The notes: generated by a model from the sequence alone, not told the origin. Positions 27,068-36,092 are shown, counted from the first letter of the stretch. The stretch is DNA of 64,000 nt from JBKBII01 sp046299415 (GCA_046299415.1 JBKBII010000004.1:186001-250000), one strand, 5' to 3'. Numbers and translations are program-made.

Positions 27068-27940
27068 AAGCTTTCGACGCACCTATTGGCTCGACGTTCA
27101 ATTGATTTTGGGCGAACACGAAACGATGGTTACGCACGAGCATCATTAGCTTGCGCGTTACTCGCCCGACGTCTGAATGGTAGCCGGATTCGATCGCTGC
27201 GCGTTGGCCGTCTTGCTCGCCACTTGGCTCGCGGTTTTTTTCAGCGTCTCTTGAGCGAGAGTGAGATTGCAGGCTCGTGTTTTGCGGTAACTGTTCGGTT
27301 TTGCGGTTTGTGTGCCGCCCCTGTGGGCTGCCGCTCCGCCACGCGATGGCCGAGTCGCTTTCGATGACGTTACATCGAGCCTGTTGATCCGAACCTTGTG
27401 GCTCCTCGTTGCATCGCGTTGGGCGGGCCCTCGCGTGCGGGTCGGCAGTGACAAGGTTCGGGTCTGGGCGGCGCCAGAGCATGTCGAACCGAAGATCGAC
27501 CACAGTCAGCAATCGGAAATGGCCGCTGATGCTGTTGGCGTTTGTCTTTGACGAATGCTACCGCGGAGCCGGCGGCGAACCCGGTGACGGTGCGGCCCAA
27601 TGTTTGGCCTCGAGCAACGATTGGCTCGGGGGCGTCCGTGAACGCATCGAACGAAACTGTGTCAGGCGACAGGGAAAACGTCCAGTGAATGATCGGTGCG
27701 AAGTATGCTTTGCGCGCCCCTCGTTTTTGCTGGCCATCCCCTCGCCGATTGGATCTTCTCGTCGGATTGACGATGACGGCAAGGTCTGCTCGATTCCCGA
27801 AAGTATTGGCGGGACGATAGTTCATCGAACGATGTAGGCGAGTCTTTGTCGCAGAGACACTTTGTTATGGTCTGGGTCGTTGACGCGGCTTCCGCAGATC
27901 GAACGATTCGAGCTCGAAGGAGAATTCATGAGGAGAATTC
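27068..27940. other. Long gap, no established gene
   Basis: About 870 bases. Several overlapping frames are open but composition is background-like. One minus-strand frame ending at 27158 has about 40 C-terminal codons that look protein-like (LTLAQETLKKTASQV and following, with mostly G or C third bases), without a clear start. The right end contains the duplicated start region of the next gene (27918-27943). Confidence 0.4.
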
Positions 27941-27943
27941 ATG
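27918..27943 (+). repeat. Perfect 13-bp tandem duplication of ribosome-binding site and start codon
   Basis: AGGAGAATTCATG occurs twice back to back (27918-27930 and 27931-27943). Each copy contains a Shine-Dalgarno-like AGGAG and an ATG. The second ATG starts the gene at 27941; the first opens an out-of-frame 8-codon ORF (MRRIHECI) that stops at 27952-27954, overlapping the real start. Confidence 0.9.
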
Positions 27944-28828
27944 AGTGCATCTGATGAGGTTGATCAGGCCTGGGATCAGGCCGGCTGCGTTGCGGCTGCC
28001 GAAAAGGCGGCGCGCGAAGCCGGTGTGGGCGTGTCGTTTGCGGATCGGTTTCTGGAGCCGTCGAGCGATGGCAGGACGATCGAGGGTCCAGCGCTACAGG
28101 TGATCCCGCCCGGACGGTTCAGAATGGGAGCGCCCGTGAGTGAATTTGGATCTGAGGACCACGAACGTCCGGTGCGCGGTGTCGAAATCGACCAAGCCTT
28201 TGCGTTAGGTCGCTATCTGGTGATGCGTGAGGAGTGGGATCGCTTCCGCGAGGACACCGGTTGGTCGGCTTCGCGCGAGTTGCTGTGGCCCAAAACGCCG
28301 AGGACTCCGGTGTTCAACGTGCGCCGTGTCGATGTCCTAGATTATCTAGCCTGGCTGAGTGACCGCACCGGCCAGCGTTATCGTTTGCCGACTGAAGCCG
28401 AGTGGGAATATGCCGCGCGGGCCGGAACGCAGACGGCATTCGCATTCGGCGACACGGTTTCGTGTCGCGATGTGCATTTCAATTCGCTTTTCCCCTACGA
28501 CGAGCGGCGCGAACGTCGTAAATGGTATTTGCCGCTGTGCATCCCAACGGGCAAGCCGCTCGAGGTTGGATTGTTTCCGGCCAACGTTTGGGGTCTGTAC
28601 GACATGCACGGCAACTTGCAGGAGTGGACCGACACACCGTGGCGAGATTCGCACTCGGAGCTCCGCAGCGATGGGACATTGCCGCGCGAGGATGAGGAGG
28701 AATGGTGGGTCTGCAAGGGCGGGTCGTGGTTCGACCCTGCAGTCGCGACCCGTTCGGCGGCCCGTCGTCGTCGCCACATCGACGAGATGGACACCAACAT
28801 CGGGTTTCGGGTTTTGCGTGAACTTTGA
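27941..28828 (+). CDS. FGE-sulfatase-fold protein (SUMF1 family) without the catalytic cysteines
   Basis: A 295-residue protein of the formylglycine-generating-enzyme fold from about residue 55 to the end: FRMGAPVSEFGSEDHERPVR, YRLPTEAEWEYAARAG, GLYDMHGNLQEWT and VCKGGSWFDPAVATRSAARRR, ending IGFRVLREL. True aerobic FGE carries two cysteines in the segment after GGSW; here that segment reads FDPAVATRSA, so formylglycine formation is unlikely. Members without these cysteines include ergothioneine-type sulfoxide synthases, PvdO-like and accessory proteins. No signal peptide is seen. No sulfatase gene is nearby. Start chosen at the second ATG of a duplicated start region. Confidence 0.85.
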   Translation: MSASDEVDQAWDQAGCVAAAEKAAREAGVGVSFADRFLEPSSDGRTIEGPALQVIPPGRFRMGAPVSEFGSEDHERPVRGVEIDQAFALGRYLVMREEWDRFREDTGWSASRELLWPKTPRTPVFNVRRVDVLDYLAWLSDRTGQRYRLPTEAEWEYAARAGTQTAFAFGDTVSCRDVHFNSLFPYDERRERRKWYLPLCIPTGKPLEVGLFPANVWGLYDMHGNLQEWTDTPWRDSHSELRSDGTLPREDEEEWWVCKGGSWFDPAVATRSAARRRRHIDEMDTNIGFRVLREL

Positions 28829-29056
28829 TCGTCGAGCGGCGCCAGGCTGCGTCCAGTCTGCCTGACCGCGAGCCAGTGCGTGAGTGTGTACCAGATCCAA
28901 TCTGAGGTGCTAGCGGCAGTGCTCAAGCGTCACCGTGGCGCAGGCGCTATACAGCTTTTTTGCGATGTCTGACGCCTGTCGCTACACGATCGTCGTGGCG
29001 CAGGCTGTGATCAGGGATGAACTCGTTGACGCATCGGGCGAAGCGATTTGCAACGG

Positions 29057-29911
29057 TCAATGTTCGCCCATCTCGTAGGCTTTGAGCGTGTTGTCGAGTA
29101 ACATCGCGACGGTCATCGGGCCGACGCCGCCGGGGACTGGCGTGATCCAGTCTGCCCGTTCGGCGGCCTTGGCGAACTCGACATCGCCGCACAGCGAGCC
29201 GTCGTCGCGCCGATTGATGCCGACGTCGATGACCGTTGCGCCCGCCTTGATCCAGTCACCATGAATCAGTCCGGGTTTGCCCGCGGCTGCGATCAGGATG
29301 TCTGCGCGTTTGATGTGGTTCGCTAGATCGCGGGTGAAGCGGTGGCAGACGGTGACGGTGGCGCCGGCGAGCAACAGCTCCAGGCTCATGGGCCGCCCGA
29401 CGATATTGGACGCACCAATAACGACGGCGTCGCGACCCTTGAAGGGTTCATCGATCGCATTGAGCAGTTGGATGACACCCCACGGGGTGCACGGGCGTAG
29501 TCGCGGCATGCGCGCGGCGAGGCGTCCGATGTTGTACGGGTGGAAGCCGTCGACGTCTTTGAGCGGATCAATTCGTTCGACCACGGTTTCGGGGTCGATG
29601 TGAGGTGGTAGCGGTAACTGCACGAGGATGCCATCAATCGTGCGATCACGGTTGAGGCGATCAACCAGTGCGAGCAGGTCGGCTTGTGGTGTTTGCGCGG
29701 GGAGGTCGAAGGCGTGCGAGATGACGCCGGCGGCTTCGCAGGCGATGCGTTTGTTACGCACATAAACGGCTGAAGCGGGATCTTGACCGACTAAGACGAC
29801 AGCGAGGCCGGGTGCGCGTCGCCCGCTCGAGATCAACGCAGCGACGCGCTCGCGAATGCGCTCGCGATGCTCGATTGCGATGCGCTTGCCGTCGATGATG
29901 TGTGCTGTCAT
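29057..29911 (-). CDS. folD: Bifunctional methylenetetrahydrofolate dehydrogenase/cyclohydrolase
   Basis: FolD interconverts 5,10-methylene- and 10-formyl-tetrahydrofolate with NADP. The 284-residue protein shows the catalytic region YVRNKRIACEAAG, the ILVQLPLPPHI motif, KDVDGFHPYNIGRL, the nucleotide-binding GASNIVGRPMSLELLLAGATVTVCH, and the closing VPGGVGPMTVAMLLDNTL. The ATG at 29911 matches the family start (TAHIIDGK); the frame runs open to 29980 but that part is not conserved. It converges with the FGE-fold gene. Confidence 0.97.
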   Translation of the reverse strand: MTAHIIDGKRIAIEHRERIRERVAALISSGRRAPGLAVVLVGQDPASAVYVRNKRIACEAAGVISHAFDLPAQTPQADLLALVDRLNRDRTIDGILVQLPLPPHIDPETVVERIDPLKDVDGFHPYNIGRLAARMPRLRPCTPWGVIQLLNAIDEPFKGRDAVVIGASNIVGRPMSLELLLAGATVTVCHRFTRDLANHIKRADILIAAAGKPGLIHGDWIKAGATVIDVGINRRDDGSLCGDVEFAKAAERADWITPVPGGVGPMTVAMLLDNTLKAYEMGEH

Positions 29912-30301
29912 GCCTGACGCCCTGTGATGTCGATCTTCGAGTGGGTAGTGCCGATTTATTTGTCTGCGATTCCGATGCACGAAGTCCCTGAATCGGCCGA
30001 CTCAGGCGACATCGGTGGTGATCGTTTTGATGAGGCCGACAAGGCGGATTGTTTCATGCGCTTGATGACGGCTCAAACCGGGGCGCGGATGTTGTGAGCC
30101 GCTGACGTGGGTCACCCGGGGGCAATCGAAGGCTGTGCGGTTTTCTGAAGCGCTATTCTGCCGAGGAGCCCGAATCATTGGCCACGCTAGTCGCCCGTTG
30201 GCCTTAAATTGACATCGCTCTGGCCGCGTTTCTCCGGGTGGCTTGCGCACGATTGCCGAAGATATCCGACTCAATGATTCTTGTAATCAGAATTTCTGGA
30301 G
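29912..30301. other. Intergenic, no gene seen
   Basis: About 390 bases between the folD start and the end of the diguanylate cyclase gene, both minus strand. Presumably contains the folD promoter. No RNA, repeat or convincing ORF found. Confidence 0.4.
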
Positions 30302-31276
30302 TCAGGAAGTCGCTGTTGAGCAGGTCTCGGCTAGTGCGACGCAGTTGCGACCGTCTGATTTTGCTCGATACAAGGCGGCATCCGCTTCGTGTACGAAGGT
30401 CTCGAAATCGGGGTGATTTTCGCGATGTGAGGCTACGCCGACGCTGACGGTGATCTTCAATCCTTCTTTTGGGGTCGGTTGCAAGGGCTGGACGTCGGCG
30501 GGGATCGTGAAGGGCGTATCGGCAATGATGCAGCGGATTTTTTCGCCCAGCGAGGCCGCATTGGAAAGACTGGTCTCTGGTGCGACGATGACGAGCTCTT
30601 CGCCGCCGAGGCGCGCAATATCGTCGGAGCTTCGAATACGGGACTGCAGGCGTTCGGCCAGGGTCTTGAGCACCGCGTCGCCGACGGAGTGGCCGTAGGT
30701 GTCGTTGACCGCCTTGAAGTGATCGACGTCGATAATTAGAAGTGATAGCGGTGTGCTGTATCGCCGGGCACGTTCAAGTTCACGATGAAAGCATTGATCG
30801 AATTTACGCCGGTTGGGTAGGCCGGTCAGCGCGTCGGTCAGGCTTTCATGCTCGAGCCGCACGACTCGTCGGATGTCGTGGACGGCGTCGAGCGACAGGC
30901 GGCCGGTCAAGGCGACAAACAACGCACCGAATCCAAACACTAAAGCCACGATCACATCTGATGGCGTGGTAGTGGTGGCGAGAAGGAGATTGAATCCGAA
31001 CGCGAGATAGCCGAGCACGAACATCGGCAGAATGACAAATACGGTGCGCCAGCGCCGTTTGATTGGCGTATCCGGCAGATCCTGCAGGATTTTGCGGAAG
31101 GTGCCGATCGCATGAATCAGGCCCAATAGTCCGATTGTGACTAACGCGACGGCGGCAATCGTGATCCATAGGTCCGGCGACGCGTTGCCGACCGGGGAGC
31201 TCGATAGGACCGCCGGCTCAATACTCCAGTTGGTGGCTAGTTCGTTTCCGTCCGCGACTGAGATTTTGGTTGGCAT
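30302..31276 (-). CDS. Membrane-bound diguanylate cyclase (GGDEF domain)
   Basis: A 324-residue protein with three membrane helices (about residues 36-58, 78-100, 106-126), a short linker and a GGDEF domain from about 143 (LTDALTGLPNRRKFD). The signature is GGEEL at 224-228, a variant of GG(D/E)EF; ending in Leu it may lower activity. An RxxD inhibitory site (RSSD at 215-218) lies the standard five residues upstream, so product inhibition by c-di-GMP is plausible. DVDHFKAVNDTYGH supplies metal and substrate residues. Promoter and signal are unknown. Confidence 0.9.
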   Translation of the reverse strand: MPTKISVADGNELATNWSIEPAVLSSSPVGNASPDLWITIAAVALVTIGLLGLIHAIGTFRKILQDLPDTPIKRRWRTVFVILPMFVLGYLAFGFNLLLATTTTPSDVIVALVFGFGALFVALTGRLSLDAVHDIRRVVRLEHESLTDALTGLPNRRKFDQCFHRELERARRYSTPLSLLIIDVDHFKAVNDTYGHSVGDAVLKTLAERLQSRIRSSDDIARLGGEELVIVAPETSLSNAASLGEKIRCIIADTPFTIPADVQPLQPTPKEGLKITVSVGVASHRENHPDFETFVHEADAALYRAKSDGRNCVALAETCSTATS

Positions 31277-31731
31277 TGCAGTGGGCTACTCGGGGTCAGA
31301 GTCGATCGTTGCGGGCACTAAACCACGCGCGAGGGCTGTTCGGTTGTTCGGAGGCGATGGTGTCTGTGCTCGTCTTGGCTGCGGCTTTTCGGTGACGCGC
31401 GGCGGCGACGGAAGCTTGGATGACCGCGGGACCAATCGGCACCGACGGCCGTGAACGCGGATTCGGAGCGAAAGCGTCTGGCGACGAGAATCGAAGTTTG
31501 CACCAATGACGGTCGTCCTTGTTGAGCGGGCGTTCGTCGCGTCGGTGGATGCGGACGATGATCGCAGTCGAGGCCGCGGTACTTGTGCAAGACGAGGCTT
31601 ATTTCGTATAGTAGCCGCCCGGTCGCAACATGGAAGCGTTTCCGATCGGTTTTTCGCGGAGCCAAGCGAGAGCGGTGGCGGGTCTTTTCGTCCTGCCGGT
31701 TGAGTTAGCTAGGGTTTGCGGAAAGTAGCTC
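31277..31731. other. Region between the diguanylate cyclase and the tRNA cluster
   Basis: About 455 bases. The left part would hold the promoter of the minus-strand GGDEF gene; the right part holds a good candidate promoter for the tRNAs at 31583-31612. No coding gene seen. Confidence 0.5.
31583..31612 (+). promoter_or_regulatory. Candidate promoter of the tRNA cluster
   Basis: TTGTGC (31583-31588) and TATAGT (31607-31612, five of six to the consensus -10) with an 18-base spacer. The next bases are GC-rich (AGCCGCCC), as in the discriminators of stringently controlled stable-RNA promoters. The -35 is weak. Confidence 0.5.
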
Positions 31732-31808
31732 CGGGGTATAGCGCAGTCTGGTAGCGCGCCTGCTTTGGGAGCAGGATGTCGGGGGTTCGAATCCCTCTAC
31801 CCCGACCA
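31732..31808 (+). tRNA. tRNA-Pro (anticodon TGG)
   Basis: A 77-base cloverleaf with acceptor stem CGGGGTA/TACCCCG, anticodon stem CCTGC/GCAGG around loop TTTGGGA (anticodon TGG), T loop GGTTCGAATCC and encoded CCA. First gene of a four-tRNA cluster. Confidence 0.97.
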
Positions 31809-32098
31809 GTGTCGTGACCCTCTGGGTTTCGCCTCGCTGATGTTGGCGAGCTGGACAGGAAAGGCGAGTTATCGGATTCGGCTGTGAGCATTCTTGCGAG
31901 AAATCTCGATGCTCGCGGCGGATGGCGAGGTTGGTCAGACGATCGGTTTGAAGTCGTCGTGCGGAGCTCGGGTTGTGTAGCCAGGCGTGCGTCGATCCGA
32001 CGGGCGGCCAAAGTCGAAGAGTTCGTATCTCGCGTGGACTTCCGTCGCGAATGCGTTGGTCCGCGAGGTTTGCGGCCCGTAGGCACAAAAACTGAAAG

Positions 32099-32175
32099 GC
32101 GCCTGTAGCTCAACCGGATAGAGCATCGGCCTTCTAAGCCGACGGTTGCAGGTTCGAGTCCTGCCAGGCGCGCCA
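32099..32175 (+). tRNA. tRNA-Arg (anticodon TCT)
   Basis: A 77-base cloverleaf with acceptor stem GCGCCTG/CAGGCGC, anticodon stem TCGGC/GCCGA around loop CTTCTAA (anticodon TCT), T loop GGTTCGAGTCC and encoded CCA. It lies 290 bases after tRNA-Pro; the spacer holds nothing recognisable. Confidence 0.97.
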
Positions 32176-32366
32176 GTGCCTGCCCAGCGATGACGACCTT
32201 GTAGAGTTGTAACGGTTATTGGTGCGAACGGCGTCCTACATTTGAGTATCCGGCGGTCCGAACAATCGGCGCCGGTGCCTTAGGAGGCGAGTTGGTCCGG
32301 TTAGAGTAGTTGAATACTCTTAGACGTGACGTCTGTAGTATGTCGCGCTTTGGAAGCAGTTTTGTG

Positions 32367-32442
32367 GTGGCCGTAGCTCAGTTGGTAGAGCACTGGATTG
32401 TGACTCCAGTGGTCGTGGGTTCGAGCCCCATCGGTCACCCCA
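32367..32442 (+). tRNA. tRNA-His (anticodon GTG)
   Basis: A 76-base cloverleaf with acceptor stem GTGGCCG/CGGTCAC, anticodon stem CTGGA/TCCAG around loop TTGTGAC (anticodon GTG), and encoded CCA. The G at 32366 would be the extra G-1 of tRNA-His opposite the discriminator C. Confidence 0.97.
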
Positions 32443-32524
32443 CTTTGAACGCATGACCCGCAGTGTGATGGTCGTGTTTGCTGGATCCAATCCAGCCAAT
32501 GCAGCCGTGCATTGGGGGACAAGC

Positions 32525-32600
32525 GGGCCGTTAGCTCAATTGGTAGAGCAGTGGACTCTTAATCCATTGGTTGTAGGTTCGATTCCTACACGGCCCACCA
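32525..32600 (+). tRNA. tRNA-Lys (anticodon CTT)
   Basis: A 76-base cloverleaf with acceptor stem GGGCCGT/ACGGCCC, anticodon stem GTGGA/TCCAT around loop CTCTTAA (anticodon CTT), T loop GGTTCGATTCC and encoded CCA. Last tRNA of the cluster. Confidence 0.97.
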
Positions 32601-33631
32601 TCTTCAATCCAAAGCCTTCTGCCCCTATTGCTCTCGCCTGAGCGTAGGTGAAGCTCTAACCGGTTGGCTTTGTGGCTCGCTGAATGAGCCGTGCGTGCCG
32701 ATACGTCCGCTGTGCTGATGCGGGACGATCCATCGGGCATGGGTCGGCGCTGTCGTTCGATTGACCTCCCGCAAGAGTTCGTGGCGTCTCGACCATCTGC
32801 TGACGGCGAGGCGTTTCACTCGAGCTTTAATTCGGTTGCACGATCGAGCCCGGCGCTGCGCGCTGATCAGGCCCCTTTTCAAAGGGCGATCGAAGATCTG
32901 GGCTGCGGTCGGTCGTCGCGATCCTCAGTTGACGTCTCAAACGGATGACTGTTCGCGATCCGCCTGTGCGCGTTCGCTTCGCGGTTCGCCCTCCATTGTT
33001 ATCGATCACGCCCGCGACCGATCGAAAAGTATCGAGCCAAAAGCGGGTGTCGATCGGATAGAGCTATCGAACGGAGACCGGCTGCCAGCGGAGGTTGCGA
33101 CGAACGCCGCATACAGATCATTTGGGCGGTGTGTGTTGTTCGATTTTCGCCGGCTGTCGTGTCGCGACGTGTCACTCGATGACGAGCTTCACGGTGGCCA
33201 GGTGGGCGTGAGGTCCTCTGGTGCGTCTGTTGTTCGGCCCGGTTCTCGGATGATGGCGGTCCGTCTTTGTCGGGCAGGCGTGACGATGTCGCTGGACGCT
33301 CCGATCAACTGTGGGTGCCTCACGCCGTGTTCATCTAATTCAGCGAGCCTCAGGGCAACTCATGTCGCGTAAAGCCGTATTACTCTCAGGTGCGATCTCA
33401 CCGGCGGCGATGATGCGTTATCGGGCATCTGGTCGGTTACGTCTCTGTCGTCGACCGTGACGTTCGGCTGACAGGGGCGACCGATAGGGTTGTTGGGGCG
33501 CGTCGATCAAGGCGCAGTCGGATCTCTACGTGTCGCGCCCGCAAGCGGTTGCTTCCTGTGTCGGAGCGGCTCGCGTGCGCGATGTCGCCGCAATTGGAAT
33601 CACTCCTGAGCTTGGGCAACGAAGGGCGGAC
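32601..33631. other. 1-kb stretch with no gene recognised
   Basis: The space between tRNA-Lys and mlaF. A 203-codon plus-strand frame (32761-33372) has Arg/Ser-rich, domain-free composition and no ribosome-binding site; I regard it as background. No further tRNA, phage integrase or attachment repeat was found, even though tRNA 3' ends are common integration sites. The mlaF promoter is presumably near the right end. Confidence 0.5.
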
Positions 33632-34789
33632 ATGAACGAGATTTTGAGTAGCCCCAAAATGGAAGACGATCGAACCACGGTTGGCACTGACGATGCGATG
33701 GTGCGGATCGAAAAGCTGCACTTTCGCCGTGGGTCTCACTCGGTTTTCAACGGCTTTGATGCCGTGATCCCGCGAGGCAAGATCACGGCCGTGATGGGCC
33801 CATCGGGTACGGGTAAGACCACGCTGTTGAAGCTGATTGGCGGCCAGATCAAGCCCGATTCGGGGGCGATTTGGGTCGATGGTGAACGTGTCGATCGATT
33901 ATCGCGCCGTCGCCTGTACCGCTTGCGGGCGCGAATGAGCCTGTTGTTCCAGAGCGGGGCGTTGCTGACTGATCTCGATGTGTTCGAGAACGTCGCCTTC
34001 CCGTTACGCGAAAACATGCGCCTGCCCGAGCCCGTCCTCGAGACGTTGGTGTTGATGAAGCTTGAGGCAGTGGGGTTGCGCGGCGCAGCGCGTCTGCGAC
34101 CCAGCGAGCTGTCTGGAGGAATGGCGCGGCGCGTTGCACTGGCGCGGTCTTTGGCTTTCGACCCCGAGTTGATGTTGTACGACGAGCCGTTTACCGGGCT
34201 CGACCCGATCACGATGGGGCAGATCGTGCGCCTGATCCGGGAGACGCACGAGGCGCTCAGTATGACGTCGGTGCTGGTGACGCACGATGTGCCCGAGGCG
34301 CTGTCGATCGCGGATCACTTGATTGTAATGGCAGAGGGTCGCGTGATCGATCAGGGTTCGGTGGCTGATGTTCAGGCGCGGGCCAACGACTGGACGACGC
34401 AGTTTCTCGCCGGTGAAGCCGACGGGCCGGTGCCATTCCATTATCCGGCGCCGGCTTACTACGATGAGCTGGGCTTGGGCCTCGGACTGCGATCTGTCGC
34501 TGCCGCTGCGGATCGCAAAGCCGTCGCTGATGATTCGCCTGTGGCGGGAGACGATTCGGGACCGGGCGCTGACTCGTTACAGACCGGCGGCGAGGCGCAG
34601 AATGCGAAGGCGGAATCGATGCTGGTCGAGGCTGTCGACCAGTCTGAGGCGCAGGTCTCGCATGCACGATCAGCTGAATCGGCATCGCTCGACTTGCCGG
34701 AGGTTCCAGAACCCCTCATCGAAAAAAGCTCGAAGGGTGATCAAGTCGGATCGTCAGAGCGAGATGCCGCACGGGAGGGGCGCTCATGA
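33632..34789 (+). CDS. mlaF: Phospholipid ABC transporter ATPase MlaF with a long C-terminal tail
   Basis: MlaF powers the MlaFEDB inner-membrane complex that moves glycerophospholipids between inner and outer membrane. Walker A GPSGTGKTT is at residues 56-64, the signature LSGGMARRVALARSL at about 160-174, Walker B LMLYDEP at 180-186 and the switch His in VLVTHDVPEAL near 218. The core ends around 282; about 100 extra residues, Ala/Asp/Ser/Glu-rich and probably disordered, follow. Typical MlaF is about 270 residues, 385 here. The ATG at 33632 fits the family; the frame opens earlier at 33530. The stop overlaps the mlaE start as ATGA. Confidence 0.95.
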   Translation: MNEILSSPKMEDDRTTVGTDDAMVRIEKLHFRRGSHSVFNGFDAVIPRGKITAVMGPSGTGKTTLLKLIGGQIKPDSGAIWVDGERVDRLSRRRLYRLRARMSLLFQSGALLTDLDVFENVAFPLRENMRLPEPVLETLVLMKLEAVGLRGAARLRPSELSGGMARRVALARSLAFDPELMLYDEPFTGLDPITMGQIVRLIRETHEALSMTSVLVTHDVPEALSIADHLIVMAEGRVIDQGSVADVQARANDWTTQFLAGEADGPVPFHYPAPAYYDELGLGLGLRSVAAAADRKAVADDSPVAGDDSGPGADSLQTGGEAQNAKAESMLVEAVDQSEAQVSHARSAESASLDLPEVPEPLIEKSSKGDQVGSSERDAAREGRS

Positions 34790-35589
34790 TCGGCAATGGA
34801 TTGCAATCGTTGGCGGGCGGCGTCGCGCGTCTCGGCCGTTGGGCCATCGACAAGCTCGCCGAGCTGGGTCGCGCTGGCCTGTGCTTGCTGCGCATGCTTG
34901 TTGCTTTCGACGTGGTGTTTCGGCGCACGGGCCTTCTGATTGCGGAGCTCTATTCGGTCGGGGTCCGATCGCTGGTGATCATTCTGGTCTCAGGTCTGTT
35001 TGTCGGGATGGTGCTCGCGTATCAGGGCTATATCACGCTGGTGAACTTCGGCGCTGCTGAGGCGCTAGGCGGTGTCGTTGCGCTCTCGCTGGTGCGTGAG
35101 CTAGGGCCCGTCGTGACGGCTTTGCTATTCGCTGGACGGGCGGGCTCGGCGCTGACTGCCGAAATCGCTCTGATGAAGACGACAGAACAGCTTTCGGCGA
35201 TGGAAATGATGGCGGTTGATCCGTACCGCCGGGTGTTGGCACCGCGTTTCTTTGCTGCATTCCTATCGCTGCCCCTGTTGGCTGCGATGTTCTCCGCCGT
35301 CGGTGTTATGGGCGGTTACCTCGTCGGGGTGGGTTTCCTCGGCGTCGATGCGGGAGCGTATTTCTCGCAGATGCAAGCGGTTACGAGCTGGTCGGATGAT
35401 GTGATGTCCGGTGTGATCAAATCGATTGCGTTTGGCGGCATTGTAGCGTGGATCGCGGTATTCAAGGGGTTGGACGCCGCTCCGACCGCGGCGGGGATCT
35501 CGCGCGCAACGACCGAAACGGTTGTGTTGTCCGCTCTGGCGGTCTTGGCCGTCGACTTTATCTTGACCGCTATTTTGTTCGGTGCTTGA
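34786..35589 (+). CDS. mlaE: Phospholipid ABC transporter permease MlaE
   Basis: MlaE is the permease of the Mla complex. The 267-residue protein has about five to six hydrophobic helices and the family motif GPVVTALLFAGRAGSALTAEIALMKTTEQLSAMEMMAVDP near residues 107-146 (quoted in parts: GRAGSALTAEIALMKTTEQ; AMEMMAVDPYRRVLAP). Its ATG overlaps the mlaF stop. The N-terminal 30 residues form an amphipathic helix typical of MlaE. Confidence 0.97.
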   Translation: MIGNGLQSLAGGVARLGRWAIDKLAELGRAGLCLLRMLVAFDVVFRRTGLLIAELYSVGVRSLVIILVSGLFVGMVLAYQGYITLVNFGAAEALGGVVALSLVRELGPVVTALLFAGRAGSALTAEIALMKTTEQLSAMEMMAVDPYRRVLAPRFFAAFLSLPLLAAMFSAVGVMGGYLVGVGFLGVDAGAYFSQMQAVTSWSDDVMSGVIKSIAFGGIVAWIAVFKGLDAAPTAAGISRATTETVVLSALAVLAVDFILTAILFGA

Positions 35590-35636
35590 GCCTTCAAGCC
35601 GCGTCAGGTTGCGGCTTCGCGCAGGGAGTTGTTGCG

Positions 35637-36092
35637 ATGAAACGTGTGATGGAAATCTTGGTAGGCCTGTTTGTGCTCGGTGGCATCGCCGCTCTGTTTT
35701 ATCTTGCCATCGCAGTCAGCAACGTCAGTGCGGGGCGCGACGGCGGGACCTACGAGGTTGTCGGATACTTCGACAATATCGGCGGCCTGAAAATCCGCTC
35801 ACCAGTGACGCTGTCGGGTGTTCGCGTCGGCCGTGTGACGTCGATCGAGTATGACCCGGAACGCTTTTCGGCTCGTGTGACGCTTGCCATCCAGTCGCGT
35901 TACAACGAACTGCCGGCTGATACCGCCGCGATGATCCTGACCTCTGGGCTGTTGGGCGAGCAGTACGTCGGTCTTGAGCCCGGCGGTGACACGGAAACGT
36001 TGCGCGACGGTGACGAGCTCTTGATCACCCAATCGGCTGTGGTGCTCGAAAACCTGATCGGTCGCTTCCTGTCGAACATGGGCAGTCAGTGA
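35637..36092 (+). CDS. mlaD: Phospholipid-binding MCE protein MlaD
   Basis: MlaD is the membrane-anchored MCE ring of the Mla complex. The 151-residue protein has one N-terminal membrane helix (ILVGLFVLGGIAALFYLAI) and an MCE domain (VVGYFDNIGGLKIRSPVTLSGVRVG, YVGLEPGG). The ATG at 35637 follows a CAGGGAG ribosome-binding site; the open frame back to 35448 lies inside mlaE. An unusual 391-base gap separates it from mlaC. Confidence 0.96.
   Translation: MKRVMEILVGLFVLGGIAALFYLAIAVSNVSAGRDGGTYEVVGYFDNIGGLKIRSPVTLSGVRVGRVTSIEYDPERFSARVTLAIQSRYNELPADTAAMILTSGLLGEQYVGLEPGGDTETLRDGDELLITQSAVVLENLIGRFLSNMGSQ

Noticed and set aside
27158..27280. Protein-like minus-strand C-terminus with LTLAQETLKKTASQV
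   Set aside because: The last 40 codons look coding but no plausible start or domain was found; left as a remark in the gap entry.
26400..27512. 370-codon open frame on the minus strand
   Set aside because: It overlaps the hydrophobic membrane-protein gene in another frame; its product is Arg/Ser-rich with no domain.
31809..32098. Spacer between tRNA-Pro and tRNA-Arg examined for a fifth tRNA
   Set aside because: No cloverleaf or GGTTCRA T-loop sequence with pairing stems was found.
32761..33372. 203-codon plus-strand frame after the tRNAs
   Set aside because: No ribosome-binding site, no domain, background-like Arg/Ser/Cys composition typical of random frames in GC-rich DNA.
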